A DNA stretch of 64,000 bases from NCBI GenBank assembly GCA_965263455.1, contig CBDHHN010000004.1, forward strand, positions 1,488,001 through 1,552,000. Reading direction: 5' to 3'. This stretch comes from CADEDH01 sp965263455. Its GTDB lineage: Bacteria > Actinomycetota > Acidimicrobiia > Acidimicrobiales > SZUA-35. The position numbers and the translations under genes were made by a program. The notes below the pieces were generated by a model that was given only the letters and a program-made list of their open reading frames with translations, did no database searches and was not told the DNA's origin. Position 1 is the first letter of the stretch; every line of letters begins with the position of its first letter. Positions 41,293 to 49,784 of this stretch are shown in pieces.

Positions 41293-42360
41293 CTAGCTCC
41301 CGGCCCCCGGTGGCGGCTTGCCGGGCACCGGGGAACCCGAGGGCGGCGGGTAGCGGCCGAGGTCACCGCCGGTGCCGGGAGCGCCCACCGGCGGGCCCGA
41401 CGGCGGTGTCAGCCCGGCCAGGTCGACGGGCGGCCGGGCTCCGACCGGGGGCGCCGCGATCGGCGGGCCCCCGGGAGGCGGCGATCCGACCGGGTGACCG
41501 GAGGGCGGGCGACGGGCCGGGCCCCAATCGGCGTCGAGGGCGGCCGATCGCCGCTGGTAGGCGAACAGGAGCGACTGCACGAACCACTCGGGGTGCAGTT
41601 CGGGCGGCCTCACCGTCCCGGTGGCCTCGGCCAGGGAGTCGGCCAGCTGGAGGCTGAGTTGGGCCCGGGCGTCGGGCAGGAGATCGGGGGCCCGGACCAG
41701 GAACTCCCGGGCCAGGGCGTAGTGGGCGGGCTGGAGTCGGCTGGCGTCGAGGTTGAGCCCGAACCCTTCGGCCCCGGGCGCCGGCGCGAACAGCACCGAC
41801 TCCGAAGCGGCCCGGGCCTCGCGCACGACGATGGTCCCGGCGGCGAGGTCGCCCAGGCGTTGGCTGTTGGTGGTGGTGAGGGCGAAGGCCAGGGCCACCA
41901 GCCCGCCCGGGGCCGGCAGCCAGTAGTCGAACAGCCCGAGCAGGGCCCGGATGGTGGCGTGGCGGACCCCCACCGGTCCGCCCTCGATGGTCAGCACCCG
42001 CAGCCCGAGGGCCCGCTTGCCCAACGTCCGACCGCCCCCGGCCGCCTCCATCCCGATGGGGTAGCCGTAGAACACCAGGAACAACCCGACCAGGATCGCC
42101 ACCACCGACGCCGTCGAGCCGATGAGGAACGAGGCGGCCCCGACGACGAACAACAGCACGACCGCCGCGATGAACTGGACGATGAGGTCGATCACGATGG
42201 CCAGGGTCCGGGAGCCGATCCCGGCGGCCCGGAACTCCAGCACCACGCCCTCGGGGGTGACCACGGTGGTGTGGTGGAGCGACCGGGCCGAGGTGGGGTC
42301 CCCGGCGGTGGGCCCTCGGGCCGTGTCGGCCCGGGCCTGCGATCCGTCCACCGCCGTCAT
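41293..42360 (-). CDS. RDD-family membrane protein
   Basis: 355 aa. About 45 polar residues, then the RDD domain: AGIGSRTLAIVIDLIVQFIA (Arg-Asp pair replaced in order), two hydrophobic helices and the TLGKRALGLRVLTIEGGP block, and LGDLAAGTIVV. A soluble region of about 100 residues and a Pro/Gly-rich tail (from residue 280) follow. It is divergent from the SpoIIM gene with only 21 bp between start codons, and the two share one symmetric -10 element. This pairing of RDD and SpoIIM with DUF58/MoxR is widespread in actinobacteria; the exact role is unknown. Confidence 0.92.
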   Translation of the reverse strand: MTAVDGSQARADTARGPTAGDPTSARSLHHTTVVTPEGVVLEFRAAGIGSRTLAIVIDLIVQFIAAVVLLFVVGAASFLIGSTASVVAILVGLFLVFYGYPIGMEAAGGGRTLGKRALGLRVLTIEGGPVGVRHATIRALLGLFDYWLPAPGGLVALAFALTTTNSQRLGDLAAGTIVVREARAASESVLFAPAPGAEGFGLNLDASRLQPAHYALAREFLVRAPDLLPDARAQLSLQLADSLAEATGTVRPPELHPEWFVQSLLFAYQRRSAALDADWGPARRPPSGHPVGSPPPGGPPIAAPPVGARPPVDLAGLTPPSGPPVGAPGTGGDLGRYPPPSGSPVPGKPPPGAGS

Positions 42361-42366
42361 GCCCGC

Positions 42367-42373
42367 TAGCGTA
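42367..42373. promoter_or_regulatory. bidirectional -10 element shared by RDD and SpoIIM genes
   Basis: The plus strand reads TAGCGT at 42367-42372, 9 nt before the SpoIIM GTG (42382); the minus strand reads TACGCT at 42373-42368, 7 nt before the RDD ATG (42360). The two hexamers overlap in five bases, so one opened duplex could serve both genes. Confidence 0.6.
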
Positions 42374-42381
42374 GAGCCTCG

Positions 42382-43401
42382 GTGGATCTCGATCGCTACC
42401 TCACCGTCAACCGGCCCGACTGGGACCGCCTCCGGCAACTGTCCTCGGCCGCCCGTTCTCGGCCGTCGGGCATGACGCCGGCCGAGATCGAGGAGATGGT
42501 CCGGCTCTACCAGCGGGCCTCGACCCAGCTGAGCTTCGCCCGCCACCACTACCGCGATCCGAGTCTGACGGCCGAGCTGACCGCGGTGGTGGCCGAGGCC
42601 AACGCCACCCTCTATCGGCGGACCGGCAGCCCCCTGGGCGGTCTGCGTCGGTTTTTCGCCGTGTCGTTCCCGGCCGCCGTGTGGCACCTGCGGGGTCACG
42701 TGGCCGTCGCCGCCCTGTCGCTGGTGGTCCCGTTCCTCATCGTGGGCATCTGGATGGCCGAGACCGAGGAGGCGCTGTCGTTCGTCGGCTCCGAGGCCGA
42801 GCGGGCGGCATACGTCGACGAGCAGTTCGAGGCCTACTACTCGAGCGAACCGGCATCGGAGTTCGCCACCGCGGTGCTCGTCAACAACATCCGGGTGTCG
42901 TTCCTGGCCTATGCCGCCGGGGTCCTGGCCGGCCTCGGGGCGGTGCTGATCCTGGCCTACAACGGGGCCAACGTCGGGGTGGCCTGGGCCCTGTTCATCG
43001 TGGCCGATCAGCAACCCCGGTTCTGGGGGCTGATCCTGCCCCACGGGCTGCTGGAGTTGTCGGCCGTGGTCCTGGCCGGGGCGGCCGGTATGGCCCTCGG
43101 CTGGTCCCTGGTCTCCCCCGGAGACCGGCCCCGGGGCCAGGCCTTCACCGAGGAGGCCCGCCGATCGGTGGTGGTGATCCTGGGCCTGGTCCTGGTGTTC
43201 ATCGCCGCCGGGCTCATCGAGGGCTTCATCACCCCCAGTCCGCTCCCGACCCCGGCCCGGGTGGCGGTGGGGGTGGCGGTCGAGGCCGCCTTCGTGTCGT
43301 ACCTGGTGTCGTTCGGGCGACGGGCGGCCGACGCGGGCTCGACCGGGCTGGCCTCGGTCGATCTCGATGGGCCCGGGTCGCGGGTCGCCGTGGGGATCTG
43401 A
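42382..43401 (+). CDS. SpoIIM-family (stage II sporulation protein M-like) membrane protein
   Basis: 339 aa. A cytoplasmic N-terminal part with RPDWDRLRQLSSAARS and LYQRASTQLSFARHHY precedes six or so helices; FLAYAAGVLAGLGAVLILAYNG and LILPHGLLELSAVVLAGAAG match the SpoIIM/DUF95 family. In Bacillus SpoIIM acts in septal peptidoglycan degradation during engulfment, but in non-sporulating actinobacteria the family accompanies RDD/MoxR/DUF58 and its role is unknown. The GTG at 42382 is set by the shared promoter. A short tandem repeat follows the stop. Confidence 0.92.
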   Translation: MDLDRYLTVNRPDWDRLRQLSSAARSRPSGMTPAEIEEMVRLYQRASTQLSFARHHYRDPSLTAELTAVVAEANATLYRRTGSPLGGLRRFFAVSFPAAVWHLRGHVAVAALSLVVPFLIVGIWMAETEEALSFVGSEAERAAYVDEQFEAYYSSEPASEFATAVLVNNIRVSFLAYAAGVLAGLGAVLILAYNGANVGVAWALFIVADQQPRFWGLILPHGLLELSAVVLAGAAGMALGWSLVSPGDRPRGQAFTEEARRSVVVILGLVLVFIAAGLIEGFITPSPLPTPARVAVGVAVEAAFVSYLVSFGRRAADAGSTGLASVDLDGPGSRVAVGI

Positions 43402-43411
43402 CCGCCGGGTC

Positions 43412-43455
43412 CGACGACCGGCGACGGCGACGACCGGCGACGACCGGCGACGCGA
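43412..43455. repeat. short tandem repeat after the SpoIIM gene
   Basis: Three copies of a CGACGACCGGCGA-like unit at about 43412-43455, with one irregular spacer. It lies between SpoIIM and the acyltransferase gene. Confidence 0.7.
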
Positions 43456-43494
43456 CAACCGCGGCGAGCGGAGGGCGGCGCGAGCTCCCGCTGG

Positions 43495-43500
43495 TAGCGT
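43495..43500 (+). promoter_or_regulatory. -10 element TAGCGT of the acyltransferase gene
   Basis: TAGCGT ends 9 nt before the GTG at 43510. Confidence 0.5.
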
Positions 43501-43509
43501 CGACCGACG

Positions 43510-45498
43510 GTGAGCGAGGGCGCGGGCAGCGGGACACCCGGAAGCACGAACCACCGGGTCGACATCGACGGCCTGCGGGCGGTGGCGGTGCTGCTCGTGG
43601 TGGCCTACCACGTCCGCTTGCCGGGCTTCGACGGGGGCTACATCGGCGTCGACGTGTTCTTCGTGATCTCGGGCTTCCTCATCACCGGCATCCTCACGGC
43701 CGAGTACGAGCGCTCGTCCACCGTCGACGTGGCGCGGTTCTGGGCCCGCCGGGCCCGTCGCCTGCTCCCGGCCGCGACCCTGACCCTGGTGGCGACCGTG
43801 ATCGCCGCCGCCGCTCTGCTGTCGCCGCTGACCCAGCGATCGGTGGCCGAGATGGCCCTCTACACCGCGGCCTACGTCCCCAATCTGTTCCTGGCCGTCG
43901 AGTCGGCCGACTACTTCAACAGCGACGTCAGCGCCAACCCGCTCATCCACTACTGGTCGCTGGCGGTCGAGGAGCAGTTCTACCTGGTGTGGCCGCTGGT
44001 GGTGCTCGGCCTCAGCGCCCTCGGTCGACGCCTGGGCTCGGGCCGCGTCGTGGTGGCGGGCCTGGCCCTCATCGCCATCGCCAGCTTCGTCCATTCGGTC
44101 CGTCTGACCGACGCCGGGTCGACCTGGGCCTACTACTCGCCCTTGTCCCGAGCCTGGGAGTTCGCCGCCGGAGGTCTGCTGGCCCTCCTCCTGCCCCGGG
44201 CCGCCGCCCGCGGTCGGGCCGGCGGGCCGCCGGGGCCGTCCCCGGTCGCCTCCGGGGCCCTGTTCGCCGCCGGGGCCCTGGTTCTGGCCTGGTCGCTGGC
44301 CACGACCGGCTACACCACCCCCTTCCCCGGCTGGGCCGCCGTGGGCCCGGTGGGCGGGACGCTGCTGATGGTGGCCGCCGCTCCCGGCCCCCGGAGCCTG
44401 GTCGGTCGCCCCCTGGGACTGGCCCCGGTCCAGTGGCTGGGGCGGGTCTCCTACAGCTGGTATCTGTGGCACTGGCCGGTCCTGGTGATCGCCCGGCTCT
44501 CTGCCGGAGGCGACCTGTCGGGCCCGGCCCGGGTCGCCCTGGCCGTCGCCGCCCTCGGGTTGGCCGGACTGACCCATCGCCTGGTCGAGGATCCGATCCG
44601 CTTCCACCCCCGGCTCACGGTCCGGTCGGCACCCAACCTGATGCTGGCCCTGAGCCTGGCCGCCGCCTCCCTGGTCGTGGCGGGCGGGGTGTGGGCGGTG
44701 GCCGATCGCCGACTCGACCAGCCCCGCTTCCGGGAACTGGTGGCGGCGGGGGAGGACGGCATCAACGCCTTCGACGCCGGCTGTCAGACCAGCGATGTCG
44801 ACACCATCGTCGGCGACTGCGTCTGGGGTGACCCCGACGGCGCCCGCACCGTGCTGGTCCTGGGCGACTCCCACGCCGAGCAGTGGGTCCCGGCCCTGGA
44901 CGACATCGGCCGTCGCAACGGGATCCGGGTCCTGGTCCGGGTCGTCGGGGCCTGTGCCGCCGTCGACGCCGGGGTCGGGTTCGCCCCGCAACCGGCCCAG
45001 TGCACCGAGTCCCAGGTCCGGACGCCGGAGGTGATAGCCGGCATCGAACCCGACGCGGTGGTGGTCAGCCAGACGGCGGCCGCCCTGACCGAGATCGGCG
45101 ACGACCGGTGGGCCCGGGCGGTCGAGGCCTTCGTGGCCGACACCACCGCGGTCGGCGTGGGCGTGGCCTGGATCCACGACACCCCGTACCTGGCCGACGA
45201 CCCCCTCGAGTGCCTGGGCCGCAACGACGAGGCCGCCTGCACCCCGTCCCGGGCCGGGGCCACCGTGTTCGCCGATCGCCAGCGGGCGATCGACGGGCCC
45301 ATCCTCGACCGGTACGAGGGGACCCATCGCTTCGACCCGCTCCCCCGCCTGTGCGACGACGCCCGGTGCCCGCTGCGCATCAGCGACGTCCTGGTGTACC
45401 GGGACGAGGATCATCTGACCGACGACGCCGCCCGGATCCTGGCCCCCGACCTCGAACCCGTCATCCTGGCCGCCCTCGACCACAGCACAGCCCCCTAG
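43510..45498 (+). CDS. OafA-like acyltransferase with SGNH domain
   Basis: 662 aa. The N-terminal acyltransferase-3 domain begins VDIDGLRAVAVLLVVAYHV and includes GGYIGVDVFFVISGFLITG, RFWARRARRLLP and YWSLAVEEQFYLVWPLVVL, with about ten helices to residue 400. The C-terminal 230 residues are an SGNH hydrolase-like domain with VLVLGDSHAEQW as block I and DEDHLT near the end (His block). Such two-domain proteins O-acetylate cell-surface polysaccharides or peptidoglycan. It sits inside the MoxR/DUF58 envelope cluster, and its 3' end meets the tandem repeat at the DUF58 stop. Confidence 0.94.
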   Translation: MSEGAGSGTPGSTNHRVDIDGLRAVAVLLVVAYHVRLPGFDGGYIGVDVFFVISGFLITGILTAEYERSSTVDVARFWARRARRLLPAATLTLVATVIAAAALLSPLTQRSVAEMALYTAAYVPNLFLAVESADYFNSDVSANPLIHYWSLAVEEQFYLVWPLVVLGLSALGRRLGSGRVVVAGLALIAIASFVHSVRLTDAGSTWAYYSPLSRAWEFAAGGLLALLLPRAAARGRAGGPPGPSPVASGALFAAGALVLAWSLATTGYTTPFPGWAAVGPVGGTLLMVAAAPGPRSLVGRPLGLAPVQWLGRVSYSWYLWHWPVLVIARLSAGGDLSGPARVALAVAALGLAGLTHRLVEDPIRFHPRLTVRSAPNLMLALSLAAASLVVAGGVWAVADRRLDQPRFRELVAAGEDGINAFDAGCQTSDVDTIVGDCVWGDPDGARTVLVLGDSHAEQWVPALDDIGRRNGIRVLVRVVGACAAVDAGVGFAPQPAQCTESQVRTPEVIAGIEPDAVVVSQTAAALTEIGDDRWARAVEAFVADTTAVGVGVAWIHDTPYLADDPLECLGRNDEAACTPSRAGATVFADRQRAIDGPILDRYEGTHRFDPLPRLCDDARCPLRISDVLVYRDEDHLTDDAARILAPDLEPVILAALDHSTAP

Positions 45499-45509
45499 CC
45501 GGGCGGCTG

Positions 45510-45601
45510 CAGCCGGGCCAGTCGCCGGGCCACGAACCGGCTAGAACCGGCTACAGCCGGCCCAGTCGCCGGGCCACGAACCGGCTACAGCCGGCCCGTG
45601 G
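45510..45601. repeat. tandem duplication at the DUF58 gene stop
   Basis: A 34-bp block at 45510-45543 recurs at 45554-45587 with one mismatch, joined by GAACCGGCTA, and a third partial copy starts at 45588. Each contains the palindrome CCGGCTACAGCCGG or part of it. The TAG of the DUF58 gene (45587-45585) lies in the second block, and the unit repeats that stop downstream. Confidence 0.88.
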
Positions 45602-46940
45602 CCTTGGCGTCGAGGTAGGTGTCGCCCAGGGCGGCGGCGAAGCGGTCCGGTTCGGCGTCGACCACCAGGGTGCCCAGGCCCCGAAGGCGGGCGGCCACGC
45701 GCTCCCGCTCGGCCAAGGCCGACACGGCGGCGGCCCGCAGGAAGGCTCCCTCGGCATCGGGTGACGTGCGATGGGCCCACGCCGCGGTGTCGGGGTCGCG
45801 CACGGCGGCCACCACGACCAGGTGGGTGCGGACGAGCAGGGGCAGGGCCGGGATCAGGAACTCCTCCACCGCCTCGGTCACCAGCTCCGTCATCAGCACC
45901 AGCAGGCTGCGACGCCGGTAGCGGGCCAGGACGTGGGTGACGGCCCGATGGTGGTTGGACTCGGCCAGGGCGGGCTCCAGGTCGAACAGGCGCTCGCTGA
46001 TCTCGGCCCGCTGGGAGCGGCGGTTGGACGGTTCGATGACGGCGTTGACCTGCTGGTCGTAGGCCACCAGCCCGACCCGGTCGCCGAGCCCGGTGGCCAG
46101 TTCGGCCAGGAGCATGGCCCCGTCCATGGCGAACTCCAGGCGGGGCACGCCGTCGACCCGGCCCGCCATGGTCCGCCCGGCATCGAGCAGGCACAGCACG
46201 GTCTGGTTCCGCTCGGCCCGATAGGTGCGGACGATGGGGCGCTGGGAACGGGCGGTGGCGGCCCAGTCGATCCGGCGGGTCTCGTCGTCGGGGGTCAGTT
46301 CCCGGAGGCTGTCGAACTCGGTGCCCCCGCCCCGACCCCGGGCCGAGCGCAGCCCGGCCTCCAGCAGCCGGGCCCGGCGAACGGCCAACTCCGCCTCCTT
46401 GGCCGAACGGAACGGCGGCAGCACCTTGAGGGTCGACGGCTCGTGCCGGCGCCGCTGCTTGTGGACCAGACCGAGGGGACCAGAGGTCCGCACCACCAGC
46501 TCACCCGGTTGGAACCGGCCGCGACGCGACGGGCGCAGGGTCACGGTGGCTGAGACTCGGCCCCGTTGCGGGACCCTGACCCGGACCCGGCGGGCCGTGG
46601 CCCGCAACGACGGGGCCAACTCGTCGGCCAACCCGACGAGCGCCGACGAACCGAGCCGTCGGCGGTTGGCGGGCGGGGTCACCTCCCAGGTCAGCGGGGC
46701 CTCGTGATCCAGGGTCACGGCCCGGGGATGGACCCGGGACACCCTCATGGTGGCCGGTCCCGGGGCGGCCAGACCATCGGCCACGGCCACCGCCATCAGG
46801 ACGGCGTTGACCACCAGGAGCCGATTGTCGAGCCCGAACCAGCGCAGGTCGGTCCGGCCCAGATCGGGCAGGAGCCAGACCGCCACCGACGCCGCGGCGG
46901 CCACCAGGGCCAACCGGAGGGCCGGGACGGGCCAGGTCAC
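45585..46940 (-). CDS. DUF58-domain protein (MoxR-associated)
   Basis: 451 aa. Two helices near the N-terminus (LRLALVAAAASVAVWLLPDL and LLVVNAVLMAVAVADGLA), a beta-sandwich region, then the DUF58 core FDSLRELTPDDETRRIDWAATARS and a von Willebrand-like fold (VLCLLDAGRTM, MDGAMLLAELATGLGDRVGL). It works with MoxR ATPases, possibly as a chaperone target for envelope enzymes; the role in this group is unproved. The GTG at 46940 overlaps the moxR stop by 4 nt. The 3' end lies in a tandem repeat. Confidence 0.93.
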   Translation of the reverse strand: MTWPVPALRLALVAAAASVAVWLLPDLGRTDLRWFGLDNRLLVVNAVLMAVAVADGLAAPGPATMRVSRVHPRAVTLDHEAPLTWEVTPPANRRRLGSSALVGLADELAPSLRATARRVRVRVPQRGRVSATVTLRPSRRGRFQPGELVVRTSGPLGLVHKQRRRHEPSTLKVLPPFRSAKEAELAVRRARLLEAGLRSARGRGGGTEFDSLRELTPDDETRRIDWAATARSQRPIVRTYRAERNQTVLCLLDAGRTMAGRVDGVPRLEFAMDGAMLLAELATGLGDRVGLVAYDQQVNAVIEPSNRRSQRAEISERLFDLEPALAESNHHRAVTHVLARYRRRSLLVLMTELVTEAVEEFLIPALPLLVRTHLVVVAAVRDPDTAAWAHRTSPDAEGAFLRAAAVSALAERERVAARLRGLGTLVVDAEPDRFAAALGDTYLDAKATGRL

Positions 46941-47947
46941 GGGGTGGCGACCTGGGCCATGACCCCGGCCAGGACCCGGTCGGCGTCGATGCCCTCGATC
47001 TCGAGTTCGGGCCGGACCAGGACCCGGTGGCGGAGTGTCGGCACCGCCATGGCCTTGACCTCGTCGGGGCTGACGTAGGCCCGACCGCTGAGCCAGGCCC
47101 AGGCCTTGGCCACCCGCAACAGGGCGGCCGCCCCCCGGGGCGAGACCCCGAGCGACAACGACGGCGACTGGCGAGTGGCCCGGACCAGCGCCACCACGTA
47201 GGCCAGGACCGGTTCGGTCACCGTGATGGCCGACACCTGGCGCCGGGCCTCGGCCACCAGGGCGCCGTCGGCCACGGGCCGGACCCCGGACGCCGCCGGG
47301 GTGTGGGGGTCGAGCCCGGCGTGATGACGGCGGAGCACCTCCAGCTCCTCGTGCTCGGCCGGGTAGTCGACCACCAGCTTGACCAGGAACCGGTCGAGCT
47401 GGGCCTCGGGGAGAGGGTAGGTGCCCTCGTACTCGATGGGGTTCTGGGTGGCGATGACCACGAACGGTTCGGGCAGAGCACGAGGTGTTCCGTCGATCGA
47501 GACCTGGTGCTCCTCCATCGCCTCGAGCAGGGAGGCCTGGGTCTTGGGCGGCGTCCGATTGATCTCGTCGGCCAGGAGGACGTTGGTGAACACCGGTCCC
47601 TGTCGGAACCGGAACGTGCCCTGGTCGAACACCATCTGACCCACCACGTCCGACGGCATCAGATCGGGGGTGAACTGGACCCGGGTGGTGTCCAGGTCCA
47701 GGGCCGTGGCCAGGGCCTTCACCAGGAGGGTCTTGGCCACCCCGGGCACACCCTCCAGCAGGACGTGCCCCTCGGCCAGGAGGGCGCACAACATTCCGGT
47801 GAGTACGCCCTGCTGGCCAACGACCACCTTGCCCACCTCGTCGCGGATGGCGGCGAAGGCGGCGTGCGCCGCCGGGTCGCCCAGCGGTCCCTCCGGTTGC
47901 GGGGGTGGTGAAGGGGCGGGCTGCCAGGGCGGGGACGGGTCGGTCAC
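46937..47947 (-). CDS. MoxR-family AAA+ ATPase
   Basis: 336 aa. Walker A EGVPGVAKTLL, Walker B NVLLADEINRTPP, sensor 1 FVVIATQNPIEYEGTYPLPEAQLDRF and an arginine-finger region. MoxR ATPases act as chaperones that activate or insert partner proteins, often DUF58 proteins with VWA folds. The GTG at 47947 overlaps the DUF4350 stop by 4 nt; the longer open frame upstream is a shadow. An approximately 15-residue Pro-rich N-terminus precedes the ATPase. Confidence 0.96.
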   Translation of the reverse strand: MTDPSPPWQPAPSPPPQPEGPLGDPAAHAAFAAIRDEVGKVVVGQQGVLTGMLCALLAEGHVLLEGVPGVAKTLLVKALATALDLDTTRVQFTPDLMPSDVVGQMVFDQGTFRFRQGPVFTNVLLADEINRTPPKTQASLLEAMEEHQVSIDGTPRALPEPFVVIATQNPIEYEGTYPLPEAQLDRFLVKLVVDYPAEHEELEVLRRHHAGLDPHTPAASGVRPVADGALVAEARRQVSAITVTEPVLAYVVALVRATRQSPSLSLGVSPRGAAALLRVAKAWAWLSGRAYVSPDEVKAMAVPTLRHRVLVRPELEIEGIDADRVLAGVMAQVATP

Positions 47948-49176
47948 GTCAGCACTCCTCCGGGGTCGGATGATCTGGTCTGGTCGTCGGGGCCGGATCC
48001 GGGGTGGGTCGACGGGTCGACCTCCGGGTCGGGGGTGGCGATCGCGGCCGGGCCGAGGGCGTCGTCGGCCGAGCGGTCCACGGCGTCCTGGACGGCATCG
48101 ATGGCGGCCACCAGCTCCACCAGCTCCCGTCGGTCGTCGGCGGCCGGGGCGGCCACGCTGCGGGCCACGGTCTCCGGGCTCAGCCCGGTGCGGTCCGCCA
48201 CCTCGACGATCAGGTTGTCGAGGGGGAGATCGGGGGCCAGGCGCAAGCGCTTGCGGAGAAGGGTCAGGTGCCGGGCCCGCAGCGTCGTGTCGGCCGCGGC
48301 GTGACCCCCGGAGCGGCGGTGCAGTTCGCCGGCGGCCCGGACCAGGAGCGACCCCGGCAGCTTCACCGCCTGCGGTTCGAGCACGGGGCGACCGAAGCGG
48401 CGGGCCCGCCACAGCACGAACACCCCGAAGGCCACCACCAACTGGATGCCGGCCCATCGGACCGAGGTGGGGACGAGGTCGAGCAGGCTCCGCTCCCCGG
48501 CCGAGAGGATCGGGTCGTAGATGATGGTGATCCTGGCGCCGGAGGGATCACCGCCGTCGCCGTCGTCGACGCCGACCAGCAGCAACTCGGCGGCCAGGAC
48601 GGCGTTGTCGGCCTCGTCCAGGTACTGGTTCGACAGGGGCACGCCGCCGCCCAGGGACACGACCCGCCCCCGACCCCGCCGTTCCAGGTGGAGGTAGGCC
48701 CCGTCGTCGTCGGCGAAACAGCGACCGTCGGCCTCCGAGGCGTCGTAGAGCAGGAAGGTGCCACCCTCCAGGTCGAGTCCGGCCAGCTCGTCCTCGGTGC
48801 ACGAGCCGGCGGCCCGCCGCTCGTCGACCGTGATCGGCGGCAACCCGACCGGGGCGCTGTAGTCCGAGCTGGGATCGGTGACGACGAGGTTGCCGCCGCC
48901 CCCGATCCAGCGGTCGAGTTCGTCCCGCTGGTCCGGCGTGAGCTGGTCGGCCAACAGCAGAGCGGTCGGGGTGTCGTCGTCGGGCAGGCTGCGGCCGTCG
49001 ACGACGTCGGCCCCGAAGCTCTCCAGCAGCTCGACCAGGGCCCTGGTGCCGAGGGCGTCGGTGGAGTCGGGGTCGAGCGGACGCCCGGTCTCGTTGCGAC
49101 GCCCGGACGTGACGAAGCCGACCACGATCACCGCCACCAGCAGGCCGACCCAGAACACCAGTCCCCGACGACTCAC
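47944..49176 (-). CDS. DUF4350-domain membrane protein
   Basis: 410 aa. One N-terminal helix (LVFWVGLLVAVIVVGFVTSG), then GRPLDPDSTDALGTRALVELLESFGADV, a block typical of DUF4350, a Rossmann-like exterior region (LLLADQLTPDQRDELDRWIGGGGNLVVTDP) with two Cys (AAGSCTEDE, DGRCFADD), a second helix (AGIQLVVAFGVFVLWRARRF) and a cytoplasmic tail. It is cotranscribed with DUF4129, MoxR and DUF58. The exterior domain may bind cell-wall material (inference). Confidence 0.9.
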   Translation of the reverse strand: MSRRGLVFWVGLLVAVIVVGFVTSGRRNETGRPLDPDSTDALGTRALVELLESFGADVVDGRSLPDDDTPTALLLADQLTPDQRDELDRWIGGGGNLVVTDPSSDYSAPVGLPPITVDERRAAGSCTEDELAGLDLEGGTFLLYDASEADGRCFADDDGAYLHLERRGRGRVVSLGGGVPLSNQYLDEADNAVLAAELLLVGVDDGDGGDPSGARITIIYDPILSAGERSLLDLVPTSVRWAGIQLVVAFGVFVLWRARRFGRPVLEPQAVKLPGSLLVRAAGELHRRSGGHAAADTTLRARHLTLLRKRLRLAPDLPLDNLIVEVADRTGLSPETVARSVAAPAADDRRELVELVAAIDAVQDAVDRSADDALGPAAIATPDPEVDPSTHPGSGPDDQTRSSDPGGVLT

Positions 49177-49784
49177 CGGCCGCCGTCCACCAACTGCTCG
49201 TCGGCCGACCGGGCCCGATCGGCATCATCCCGGTCGGCCGCCTCGGCCCCGTACCGGACGTCCTCGTAGCGCCGGGAGGTGCCGTCGAAGGCGACCACCA
49301 GGGACTCCGGTCGTTCGTCGCGGGCGAAGTGGTCGCGCTGTTCGGAGGTGGTCAGCGACGGATCGTCCGGCAGGTCGCCCTCGTCGACCAGGCCCTCGGT
49401 CAGTGCCCGGTAGCGGGCGTGGACGGCCTCGTCCCACCGGCCCTCGGTCTCGGCCCGGGCCGCGCGGGCCAACCACTCCCGACGGCCCGGGCGCTCCTCG
49501 GTGGCCGTGGTCGGAGACTCGACGGGGGCGGGTCGGGCCAGCCGACGCCGGGGCAGGAATCGCCACAGGAACCACAGGGCCACCCCGATCCCGGCCAGGA
49601 CGACCAGGTAGCCGACGATGGTGCCGCCCGGTCCCCCGAACAGGGCGCCGAGCACCTCGTCCAGTTGCTCCAGAATCCAGTCCAGGGCTCGGGAGGCCAG
49701 GGTTCGGGGCCGCTCCCGGTACTCGGGGCGGGACAGGATCTCGTCGGCCCGCTCCCGGACCTCATCAGGATCGACGGCGGTCAC
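49173..49784 (-). CDS. DUF4129-domain protein
   Basis: 203 aa. A central helix (IVGYLVVLAGIGVALWFLW) separates a short exterior N-terminus (DPDEVRERADEILSRPEYRE) from a cytoplasmic part containing EGRWDEAVHARYRALTEGLVDEG, the DUF4129 hallmark. DUF4129 often forms the C-terminal part of transglutaminase-like membrane proteins; here it stands alone. Overlaps the next gene by 4 nt on both sides. Confidence 0.9.
   Translation of the reverse strand: MTAVDPDEVRERADEILSRPEYRERPRTLASRALDWILEQLDEVLGALFGGPGGTIVGYLVVLAGIGVALWFLWRFLPRRRLARPAPVESPTTATEERPGRREWLARAARAETEGRWDEAVHARYRALTEGLVDEGDLPDDPSLTTSEQRDHFARDERPESLVVAFDGTSRRYEDVRYGAEAADRDDADRARSADEQLVDGGR

Noticed and set aside
41293..45483. 1396-codon minus-strand open frame
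   Set aside because: Only its last 355 codons (from 42360) encode the RDD protein; the rest is antisense to the SpoIIM and acyltransferase genes and is Gly/Gln/His-rich noise.
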